DNA of 64,000 nucleotides. Source: Pseudomonadota bacterium (GTDB lineage Bacteria > Pseudomonadota > Alphaproteobacteria > Sphingomonadales > Sphingomonadaceae). The notes under the pieces are model-generated. The model was not told where the DNA came from. It was given only the letters and a program-made list of their open reading frames with translations, and did not search any database. The stretch lies in assembly GCA_023424095.1 (NCBI GenBank), contig JAFAEG010000018.1:46957-110956 (forward strand), read 5' to 3'. Positions 33,880-42,700 of this stretch are shown one piece after another (positions within the stretch are counted from its first letter, which is position 1; the number at the start of each line of letters is the position of its first letter). Position numbers and translations under genes: made by a program.

Positions 33880-35747
33880 CTGCCAAACGCAAACCGGTCA
33901 CGGGCTTCGTGGCTGAGTTCGCACCGAACGGCTCGCTCCGCCAGCAGGTCGGCTCGCATGGCCGAATCCATTTCGATCGGCCGCTGCCGTTCATCGTGCT
34001 GCACCGGGCGGACCCGGAAGAGCCCGACAGCCTGGCACAGCGGGTCGCGGCGACCAGCTCGGCCTATCTGGCCTGGCCCGGCCCGGCGGACGATGCCGAT
34101 GCTATCGCGGCGCTGGAAGCGGCGATCGCCGAGCAGAGAAGGCATTTCAGCCATTTCCTGATCGTCTCATTGTTCGACCTTCCGCGCCCCGCACCGACGG
34201 TTGAGGACGTCCCCGAGCTACCCGCCTTCGAAGCCAGGATCGGCGCCGGGAAGGACAGACTGGCACGGGCCGCAGCGCACGCCCTGGGTGAGGCGCTCGG
34301 GAGGGTCGAGATCGATCTGCGCCGCTGCGAGGTGGCCGCGCTCCCCACCCCATTCGCCGAGCCGGGCCTCGCCGACCTGCTCGCCGGGCAGAGCGGTTGC
34401 GCCCACATTTCGCTGGGCCTGCCGCGCATCTACCTCGCGCCCGGCGGCCATGAATCCTACCCGCAGCTGTTCCACGACCTCGCCGTCGCCACCTTCGACG
34501 CGCTGCTGCGCTCGGCCTGTGCATTCATGGCGCAAGCTGAACTCGGTCCACCCGGCCATTATCGCATGCTCGGGCGCAGCGCCTTCATCGATGCGGCCCT
34601 GTCGGTGGATTCGAAGCTCAACCGCATCTGCCGCGATTTCGACTTTCTGCTTAGCGTATCGCCCATCAACACGACCGAAGCCTTCGAGCAGTTTCGCGCC
34701 GGCAAATGGCGCAAGCCGCCAGCCTTCCGCTACCGCCCGCTCACCGTGGACCCAGTGGAGGCGAAGCGCGCCTTGTACCGGATCGACCTGAAGGGCGTTG
34801 AGGATCCCACGCTTGAAACCCTGTTCTCGGAGAAGCGACAGGAGATCGACCAGCAGCTGACCATGCTGGAAGCGCGTAACACGCCGCGTTTCCGCTTCGC
34901 CTCGCTGATGCTGTACGAGCCGGTCGACAGCGCGCTGCGCGAGGCGGCCGGCGAGATCCTGGCGGCCGAAAGCCATTGTCCGCCGGCGCAGGACGGTCAT
35001 GCCGATTGCCACGAGGTCGCCGATGCGGCGCAGACGATGGTCGATCGCTATGTTGCCCGTGATGCCGTGTTCGCGGTGCAGGTGGAATTGCGCGACGACA
35101 TTGCGGCCGGGATGATGGTGTCGAGCAATCGACTGTATGTCTCGACCGCGACCCGGATGCCGCGGCACCGGATCGAGCCGCTGCTGCATCACGAGGTCGG
35201 CATCCACCTGCTCACCTTCGTCAACGGCTCCGAACAGGGGCTGACCATCTTCAAGCGCGGTCTGGCCGGCTACGAGGGCATTCAGGAAGGGCTGGGCGTG
35301 TTCGCGGAATGGGCGGTCGGCGGCCTGACCCGCGCCCGGCTACGCCTGCTCGCGGCGCGGGTGCTGGCGGTGGATGCGATGACCGACGGCGCCGACTTCA
35401 TTCAGGTGTTCGAGCTGCTGCACCGGCAGCACGGTTTCTCGGCCCGGACCGCCTTTATCATTGTCTCACGGGTATTCCGGTCGGGCGGCCTGGCCAAAGA
35501 CGCCATCTATCTGCGCGGCTTCAAGTCGGTGCTGGACATGCTTGCGGCCGGCAAGTCGCTGGCGCCCTTCTGGTACGGCAAGATCGACGTCCGCCACATC
35601 GGCGTCGTCGAGGAACTCGCGGAGCGCGGCCTGTTGCGTAAGCCGGCGCTGGAACCCGAATTTCTGTCGTCCGAAGTCGCGATCGCGCGGATCGCGCGGC
35701 TCAGAAAGAAACTCGCCTTTTCCTCTTTGTTCGATGGGGATGTCTGA
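33876..35747 (+). CDS. QEGLA-motif/DUF1704 family metallopeptidase-like protein
   Basis: A 623-residue protein of the family annotated as 'flavohemoglobin expression-modulating QEGLA motif protein' (DUF1704). The zinc motif HEVGIH (HExxxH, residues 439-444) and QEGL (470-473) with the Glu ligand in IQEGLGVFAEW are present, the same core as in eukaryotic MATCAP tyrosine carboxypeptidases. No signal peptide, so it is cytoplasmic. About 400 residues before the peptidase core include GHESYPQLFHDLAVATFDAL. GTG start overlaps the upstream stop and its own stop overlaps the next ATG (TGATG). Substrate unknown; C-terminal amino-acid removal is plausible from the family. Confidence 0.83.
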   Translation: MTAKRKPVTGFVAEFAPNGSLRQQVGSHGRIHFDRPLPFIVLHRADPEEPDSLAQRVAATSSAYLAWPGPADDADAIAALEAAIAEQRRHFSHFLIVSLFDLPRPAPTVEDVPELPAFEARIGAGKDRLARAAAHALGEALGRVEIDLRRCEVAALPTPFAEPGLADLLAGQSGCAHISLGLPRIYLAPGGHESYPQLFHDLAVATFDALLRSACAFMAQAELGPPGHYRMLGRSAFIDAALSVDSKLNRICRDFDFLLSVSPINTTEAFEQFRAGKWRKPPAFRYRPLTVDPVEAKRALYRIDLKGVEDPTLETLFSEKRQEIDQQLTMLEARNTPRFRFASLMLYEPVDSALREAAGEILAAESHCPPAQDGHADCHEVADAAQTMVDRYVARDAVFAVQVELRDDIAAGMMVSSNRLYVSTATRMPRHRIEPLLHHEVGIHLLTFVNGSEQGLTIFKRGLAGYEGIQEGLGVFAEWAVGGLTRARLRLLAARVLAVDAMTDGADFIQVFELLHRQHGFSARTAFIIVSRVFRSGGLAKDAIYLRGFKSVLDMLAAGKSLAPFWYGKIDVRHIGVVEELAERGLLRKPALEPEFLSSEVAIARIARLRKKLAFSSLFDGDV

Positions 35748-36793
35748 TGTTGATCGCCTTTTTCGTCAACGACATGGCCAAGGAGCACGTCAATTATACG
35801 ACCACCGTGCTCGCCTTCGCTGCGACCCAGCGCGGGCATCGCGTTTGCTATCTGACCCCGTCCGACTTCGCCCTGCGTGCCGATGACAGCATGTGCGTCC
35901 ACGCCCGCTTCGCGCCGAAGAAGAAGCAGAGGGACCATCCGGCCTTTTTCGAGGCGATGGCGGCCGTTGCCGACAAAAGGGAGACAATCGATGTCACCGA
36001 GATCGACGTGATCATGCTGCGCAGCGATCCGTCACTCGATTCTCAGGTCACGCCCTGGGCGGCCGACATCGGCATATTGTTCGGCCGGGAGGCTGCAAAG
36101 CGCGGCGTGCTGGTCCTGAACGACCCCGACAGCTTGGGTCGGGCGATCAACAAGCTCTACTTCCAGTCGTTTCCGGAAGAAGTCCGCGCCGAAACCCTGA
36201 TCACCCGCAATGCCGATGACGTGAAGGCCTTTGCCAAGGCGCATGGCGGCAGCGTGATCCTGAAACCCCTGCAGGGTTCCGGCGGCTCGGGAGTATTCAA
36301 GGTCGATACCAAGGCCAAATCGAACCTCAACCAGATGATCGAGGCTATCGAGCGCGACGGCTACATCATCGTCCAGTCCTATGTCCCCGCCGCCAGCAAG
36401 GGCGACATACGCATGTTCCTGATGAACGGATCGCCGCTGAAGATCGGCGACAAATATGCCGCGCTACGCCGGGTCGCGTCGAAGGACGACATCCGCAGCA
36501 ACATCCATGCGGGCGGCACTGCGGAGGCAGTGGAAATTGGCGAGACCGAACTGAAGGTCGCCGAACTGATCCGGCCGAAGCTGATCGCCGACGGCATGTT
36601 TCTGGTCGGAATCGACATCGTCGGCGACAAGATTCTGGAGGTAAACGTCTTCTCCCCCGGCAATCTGCAGCGGTGCAGCGTACTGGCCGGCGAGAATTTC
36701 GCGGTACCGGTCATCGCGGCGATAGAGCGCAAATTGGAGATTGCCAGAGATTTTGCAGGGGCATTCGACAACAGGATGCTGGCGAGCCTGTAA
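35747..36793 (+). CDS. ATP-grasp ligase, glutathione synthetase (GshB)-like
   Basis: A 348-residue ATP-grasp enzyme. N-terminal pre-ATP domain starts LIAFFVNDMAKEHVNYTTTV. ATP-binding: GGSVILKPLQGSGGSGVFKV and YIIVQSYVPAASKGDIRMFL; metal-binding: GIDIVGDKILEVNVFSPGNL, the GshB-type EVN..SPG block. It would join a carboxylate to an amine at the cost of ATP. There is no gshA nearby and the N-terminal substrate part differs from housekeeping GshB, so it is probably a dedicated ligase for a product handled by the amidohydrolase and QEGLA peptidase in the same operon. Start is the TGATG overlap. Confidence 0.82.
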   Translation: MLIAFFVNDMAKEHVNYTTTVLAFAATQRGHRVCYLTPSDFALRADDSMCVHARFAPKKKQRDHPAFFEAMAAVADKRETIDVTEIDVIMLRSDPSLDSQVTPWAADIGILFGREAAKRGVLVLNDPDSLGRAINKLYFQSFPEEVRAETLITRNADDVKAFAKAHGGSVILKPLQGSGGSGVFKVDTKAKSNLNQMIEAIERDGYIIVQSYVPAASKGDIRMFLMNGSPLKIGDKYAALRRVASKDDIRSNIHAGGTAEAVEIGETELKVAELIRPKLIADGMFLVGIDIVGDKILEVNVFSPGNLQRCSVLAGENFAVPVIAAIERKLEIARDFAGAFDNRMLASL

Positions 36794-37768
36794 GGGCCCG
36801 GCCCATCATACATACTGGCGAACACAGTTTCAGGTTAGCGGGCTTGTCCGCCAGAGCGCGGCGCAGAGAACGCGTCTTGGACCGGCGGGAATCCGCCGTT
36901 TTTCGAAGCGCCGAGGGCGTGGCCGCTCTCATCCATCCTGTTCTGGCGCCGGAATCGCGCAAAAATTCCCTGTTTGGGCGTCAGAACAGGGGAGAGCGTT
37001 TCGCGACAGACTGCGCCCACCGCCATCTAGTCGTAATTGACTGATTAAACTCAGGAATGTCCCGGGCCTGACCCGCAATTCGGCGCCATTTCCGTTCGCT
37101 TCGGTACAACGGAGATCTGTATTCGAGCCATCAATACGGGTTCATGTCGGCGAATTCTCTGCGCAAAACGGATCAGTGCGGAATTGAAGTTGATGCATTC
37201 CATATCGGATGTCGGGTCCATAGGGGTGATCAAGCGGGTGGCGGCATTGCGCAAGACCCTGCAAGCATCCTGACGGGTGCATGCTGGTCTCGGTGCCGTG
37301 ACGGATAGATGACCTTTTTCTCGTATTGGTTCCCGAAGCCGCCGTTCCGTTGACGTTCTGAAGCAGCCATTCAGCGAGCTGAGTGGAGAACTCCAACCAC
37401 ATTTCACATAACGTCAGTTGCGGCACCGGCTGCTCAATCCTCAGCGTTCGGAACAGTCTGCCGCTCCAAGCGCCGCTCCTGCCTGACGCCGGATGTTCCG
37501 CGGCGCAGTGCTCCAGCGGACGAGACTGCACAGCTCCCCAGCAATCTGATCACACGCAATTCCGTTTGGGACGCGTAGAGAGCGGTTCTTGACTAACTCC
37601 TTCCGCCGCAAGCTACACATACGGTCACTGACCACCTCGGGAATCGCACCGAAACGGCCGCGAAACCGCGACGTTCTGGGCCGATGACGAGGCCGATCCG
37701 AAATCTGTCGAGAGGCGGAATAGCCTGACGTTCGGATACGTAAACTAGATCGCGGCGGAAGGTTCGTA
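36794..37768. other. Long gene-free, AT-richer stretch
   Basis: Almost 1 kb without a convincing gene. Several open frames exist (for example reverse 37051-37407 and 37142-37531), but none has a ribosome-binding site or recognisable domain, and they overlap each other in different frames. Base composition is visibly less GC-rich than the neighbouring genes, suggesting decayed or foreign DNA. Confidence 0.55.
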
Positions 37769-37804
37769 TTGCCAGACTACCGTTTGTTGCCAGACTACCG
37801 TTTG
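37769..37804. repeat. Perfect 18-bp tandem repeat, two copies
   Basis: TTGCCAGACTACCGTTTG occurs at 37769-37786 and again at 37787-37804 with no gap. It ends eight bases before the ATG of the CoA transferase at 37813, so it lies where a leader or operator would be. A recent duplication or a binding-site pair are both possible. Confidence 0.85.
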
Positions 37805-37812
37805 GTTGGAAT

Positions 37813-38883
37813 ATGCGATTGATGGCAGATAAGCATCGCGAAGGGCCGCTGAAGGGCTTGCGGGTGGTGGAATTCGCCGCGATCGGGCCTGCGCCCTACG
37901 GGGTGATGCTGCTGGCCGATCTCGGTGCCGAGGTGCTTAGGATCGAGCGGGCCGGAGCGACCTGGCCGGACGTGCCGATCGTGTCGCGTGGGAGGGCCTC
38001 GATCACGCTCGATCTCAAGTCCGAAAGCGGGCGCGATGCCGCGATCCGGCTGACAAAAGCGGCCGACGTAATCGTCGAGGGATTTCGGCCGGGGGTGATG
38101 GAGCGGCTCGGCCTTGGCCCGGACGTGCTTCGGGACGGGCATCCCGGTCTGATCTATGCGCGCATGACCGGCTGGGGCCAGAATGGGCCGCTGGCGCAGG
38201 CTGCTGGCCACGACCTCAACTATATCGGCCTGACCGGGATGCTGACCGCGATCACGCCGCCGGGCGAGACGCCGACGGCGCCGCAAAATCTGCTTGGGGA
38301 TTATGGCGCCGGCGGCGCTTATCTGGCGATCGGCATCCTCGCCGCCTTGTTCGAGCGGCAGCGGTCGGGCGAAGGGCAGGTGGTGGACGCCGCGATCGTC
38401 GATGGGGCGGTGTCGATGATGGCCCCGATCCTCGGCATGATGGCGGCGGGGCTGCTCCCCGCCGCGCCGGAGACGGGCATGCTTGCCGGGCGGGGGTCCT
38501 GCTATCGCACCTATCGCTGCAGCGATGGGCGGTACCTGGCGGTCGGCTCGCTCGAGCCGCAATTCCAGGCGGTGCTGGCCGACGCGCTGGGCGTTGCGGA
38601 CCTTTCCGACGGGCCGGCGCTTGAAGCCATCTTCGCTGGGCGGACGCGGGACGCGTGGGTCGCCTTCTTCGACGGCAAGGATTGCTGCGTGTCGCCGGTG
38701 CTGGACGGCGACGAGGCGCAGGCGCATCCGCATCTGGTCGCGCGCGGCGTGTTCGTCAGCGATGACGGGCTGGTGCAGCCGGCGCCCGCACCGCGCTTCT
38801 CGCGCACGCCGGGAGAGGTCCCGGCCAATCAATCACCGGAGGCGCTGCTCGCGGCCTGGGGCGTCGATGGGATAGCGCCATGA
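37813..38883 (+). CDS. CaiB/BaiF family protein, alpha-methylacyl-CoA racemase-like
   Basis: A 356-residue class III CoA-transferase-fold protein. LKGLRVVEFAAIGPAPYGVM and LLADLGAEVLRIER form the N-terminal fold. His133 (AGHDLNYIGLTG) and Asp163 (NLLGDYGAGG) are spaced exactly as the catalytic pair of alpha-methylacyl-CoA racemases, so racemisation of 2-methylacyl-CoA is more likely than CoA transfer. Two ATGs (37813, 37822) can start it; no strong ribosome-binding site, since the tandem repeat occupies the leader. Its stop overlaps the start of a broken SnoaL-like gene (ATGA). Confidence 0.84.
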   Translation: MRLMADKHREGPLKGLRVVEFAAIGPAPYGVMLLADLGAEVLRIERAGATWPDVPIVSRGRASITLDLKSESGRDAAIRLTKAADVIVEGFRPGVMERLGLGPDVLRDGHPGLIYARMTGWGQNGPLAQAAGHDLNYIGLTGMLTAITPPGETPTAPQNLLGDYGAGGAYLAIGILAALFERQRSGEGQVVDAAIVDGAVSMMAPILGMMAAGLLPAAPETGMLAGRGSCYRTYRCSDGRYLAVGSLEPQFQAVLADALGVADLSDGPALEAIFAGRTRDAWVAFFDGKDCCVSPVLDGDEAQAHPHLVARGVFVSDDGLVQPAPAPRFSRTPGEVPANQSPEALLAAWGVDGIAP

Positions 38884-38961
38884 GCCTGACCATCGCCGAC
38901 GGCCCCGCATTCGTCGCGCTGATGCGGCATTATGTGATCGACTATACCAATCGCAACGATC
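38880..38961 (+). pseudogene. N-terminal remnant of a SnoaL/NTF2-like gene
   Basis: ATG 38880 overlaps the upstream stop (ATGA) and encodes MSLTIADGPAFVALMRHYVI DYTNRND-type sequence, the first helix of SnoaL-like proteins. After about 27 codons the similarity ends abruptly and the DNA becomes the 3' end of an M16 peptidase gene in a different frame. The frame itself continues to 39263 only as junk. Confidence 0.6.
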
Positions 38962-39519
38962 GATCAGGGGCTGGCGATGGTCGCCTGGCCGACCATCGGC
39001 CTGCATGCCGATCCGGCCCAGTCCCGCGCGCTGAGCGTGCTGGTCTCGATCTACCGGCTGCGGCTGCAGCAGCGGATCCGCGAAGAGCAGGGCACGACCT
39101 ACAGCCCGGCCGCCAACCAGGTCGTGTCCGACCTGTTCGAGAATTTCGGCTTCCTGTTCGGGCGGATCGAGGCGCCGCCGGCGGCGCTTGCGCCATTCCT
39201 GCGCGAGGCCGAGGCGATCGCGCGCGATCTGGTCGAAAATCCGGTCAGCGCGGACGAGCTTGAGCGAGCCCGCCGGCCGATGATCGAGGGGCTGCAGCGC
39301 GGCCGCGTCTCCAACCTGAGCTGGAGCGTGTGGCTCCCGCGCATCCAGACCAATCCGCGCGTCGCCGCGGTGATCCTCTCCAACCTCGCCGACCTCGAGG
39401 CCGTCACCCCGGCGAGCCTGCAGGCGACGGCGCGCCGCTTCCTTCGCCCGGACACGGCGTGGAAACTGATCATCGTGCCCAGGGAGAGCGAGACGCCGCC
39501 GGCGGGGGAGCGGGGATAG
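38962..39519 (+). pseudogene. 3' fragment of a second M16 peptidase gene
   Basis: From DQGLAMVAWP to the final GERG this encodes about 185 residues closely matching the C-terminus of the M16 peptidase at 24670-27549: for instance IREEQGTTYSPAANQVVSD, VENPVSADELERARRPMIEG and SLQATARRFLRPDTAWKL. No zinc-binding half is present and no start fits, so it should be inactive. It lies in the opposite orientation to the full gene, making an inverted repeat of about 0.55 kb separated by nearly 14 kb. The junction is near 38958-38964 (CGATCGATCAG). Confidence 0.8.
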
Positions 39520-39712
39520 GCCGGCCCGCCTTCAGCGCCGCGCTGGCAAATCGCGACGCGACCAAAATGGTGAGAATTACTTGGCGTGGCTGGCTTCTTC
39601 GAAGCGTTACGACTTGTGCCCCGGCAGGATCGGTCGCAAGATGCTTGATAATGCTCCGATTGCGCCGGCGAGTCTGCCGGCTCCGGATTGCGTATAATTG
39701 GGGGAATAAGCG

Positions 39713-42700
39713 ATGGCTGGCAGTCGGCATATGTTCGAGCTGGGTTCGATCGGCGCGTTTTCGCGGATGCGTGCAACCCGGGAGCTTGATGCCGGCGCAA
39801 TGCGGGGCATGCTGGTCGCCGATGATCATCTGGCGGCTGCCGCCGAGACCTCGTTCGCCGCCTTGCGGCCCGCCAGCCTGCTGGCCGATGGCAGCCCGGA
39901 CCTGGACTTCCGGACCGCCAGCCTGGCGGAGAACGCTTCGTCCGGCCTGGGCGTCGCCTTCGCGCCCGCCGATGCGCTGACTCAGGCCGGTTCGCCTGGC
40001 CTCGGCCTCGACGGCGGCTTCGGCGCCTTCTTCGCGCCTGCCGCATGGTCGGGAGCGGGTGCGCTTGGCGCCGCGGGCATGGAGCTTGGCGCGGTGCAGG
40101 CCGAGCAGAGCGATCCCGCTCTGGCGGGCGGCGACGAGGCCATGCCCGCGCTCGACCAGCTGGCGGCTCCGGCCGACCAAGGCGCAACCTTCTCCGGCCC
40201 CGACGGCAGCGTCGAGACGCCGCAGGCCAACGAGACCTTTACCGTCACCCAGACCACCGTTCACGCCCCCGGCGGCGATACGGACGGCGACGGCGTGATC
40301 GATCCGGGCGAGACCGTGCTGACCACGGTCACGATCACCAACAACAGCACCAACACGACCGCCACCGGCGTGACCTTCACCGAGACCCTGGTGGGCCAGA
40401 CCCTGACGGCGGGCTCGCTCAACATCTCGCCGATCGCGGTCAACGACGTGTTCACGGGTGTCGGCAACACGCAGTTGCTGGCCGGCGGCGCGACCGGCCT
40501 GTCCGGCCCCTCGGCCGTCGTCGCGGGCAATCTGCTCGCCAATGATTACGAGATTGCCGGCGATCAGTTTACCGGCTTTACCGTCACCTCGGTCGGCGCC
40601 TTCGCGACCAGCGGCGGCGGCACCGTGACGATCAATGCCGACGGCTCCTTCGCCTACAACCCGCTCGTCGGGTTCAGCGGCGCCGACACCTTCTCCTACA
40701 CGATCACCGATACGGGCGGGCTGACCAGCACGGCGACGGCGACGATCAACATCACCGCGGCCAACACCGTCTGGTATGTGGACGCGGCCTATGACGGCTC
40801 GAACGGTGCCTCGAACGGCACCTCGGCGCGGCCGTTTACCACCCTGGCCCAGGTCAATGGCGCGGGCGGTGCTGGCGACGTCGATGCCGCCAGCCAGACG
40901 ATCTACGTGCGCGGCAATCACACCGCCGACTTCGTGCTGGAATCGGGCCAGAGCCTGATCGGCAGCGGCTCCGCGCTCGTCGTCGGCGGCTATACGCTGG
41001 CCGCCGCCGGCGCGAACAACACGCTGAGCCACAGCACCGGCACTGGTGTGCTGCTGAGCACCAACAATACGCTGAGCGGCTTCAATGTCACCGGCACGAA
41101 CAATGCCGGCACCGGCATCGCCGACAATAATGGCACGGTCGGCACGCTGACCGTCACCAACGTCAATGTCACCGGCAGCGGCCAGGCGATCGACATCGAT
41201 CAGGGCGGCACGCTCTCGGCCTTGTTCGGCAACGTGAGTTCTGCCGGCTCGGCCAGCAATGGCATCCACCTGCAGGGCGTCTCCGGCACCTTCTCGGCGA
41301 CCGGCGGAATCATCCAGACGGCGACCGGCGTCGGCTTCCTGATCGGCGCGTCGGGCGGCGGCACCGCCAGTTCGGGCGGCAATGCCAACATCTCCTACGG
41401 CGGCGACCTGTCCAGCAATGGCGGCGCGACGATCGAGATTCAGGACCGCACCGGCGGCACCGTCACCATTTCGGGCGCCATCACCGAGGGCGCGGGCCCG
41501 GGCATTATTGCCGACGGCAATGCCGGCACGATCAACTTTACCGGCCAGGTCTTCATCAGCAGCGGCGCGTCGGACGCGGTCGTGCTGACCAACAACAGCG
41601 CCGCGATCAACTTTACGACCAGCGGCACCGGGCTCGACATCACCACCACCACCGGCCGCGGCTTCATCGCGGACGGCGGCGGCGGCTCGGTGACGATCAC
41701 CGGCTCCGGCAACACCGTTTCCACCGGCAGCGGCCGCGCGGTCGAAATCGACAATGTCACGATCGGCGGCGCGGGCGTGACCTTCCAGAGCGTCGGCGTC
41801 GCCGACGGCTCCAGCGCCACCGGCATCTTCCTGAACAATGCCGGTTCGGGCGGCTTCACCATCACCGGCACGGGCTCCACCGCGGCCTCGGGCGGCACGA
41901 TCAACAGCATCGAGACCGGCGCCGACGGCAATGTCGAGCAGGGCATCGGCATCTACATCAACAACACCAACAACATTTCGCTCTCGAACATGAGCTTCAC
42001 CGGCGACTTCGCGAATTTCGGCATTCGCGGCGTCAACGTGAACAATTTCACCCTGCGCGATTCGACCATGAACGGCGCGGCGGGCGACGATGGCGGCTTC
42101 GGCAACAGCAATGCGGCCGATGAAGGCGCGATCAGCTTCACCCAGCTGACCGGCACGGCCCTGTTCGAAGGCAATAATCTGTCCGACGGCCATGAGGATG
42201 TGCTGGTCATCGACAACAGCTCCGGCACGCTGAACCTCACCGTCCGCGACAGCGCGAACGACGCGGCGGTGATCGGCCGCAATGGCACCACCACCGGCAA
42301 TGACGGCATCCTGGTCAACACCAGCGGCACCGCCAGTGTGACCGCCCTGATCGAGGGCGTGGATTTCACCGGCTCGCGCGGCGACATGATCCAGTTCAAC
42401 GCCAGCGGCACGGCGACGCAGAACATCACCATCCGCAACAATACGCTGCACAACACGCATCCGGACGTGGTGTCGGGCGGCGGCGGCGTTTCGATCACCG
42501 GCGGCGCCGGCACCGGCGCGGGCTACAACGTCACCTACCGGGTCGAAGGCAACAGCATGCGCGGTGCGGAAGGCACGATGCTGTTCATCAACCATCTGGG
42601 CGATGCCGGCACGGTCAGCGGCTCGATCATCAACAATACGATCGGCAACAATAATGGCGTGCACAGTGTGGTGCAGTCCGAGACCGGCTCAAACAATGGC

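Noticed and set aside
37051..37531. Overlapping reverse frames in the AT-richer gap
   Set aside because: Two different frames overlap each other, neither has a ribosome-binding site or known domain. Kept only as part of the unexplained stretch.
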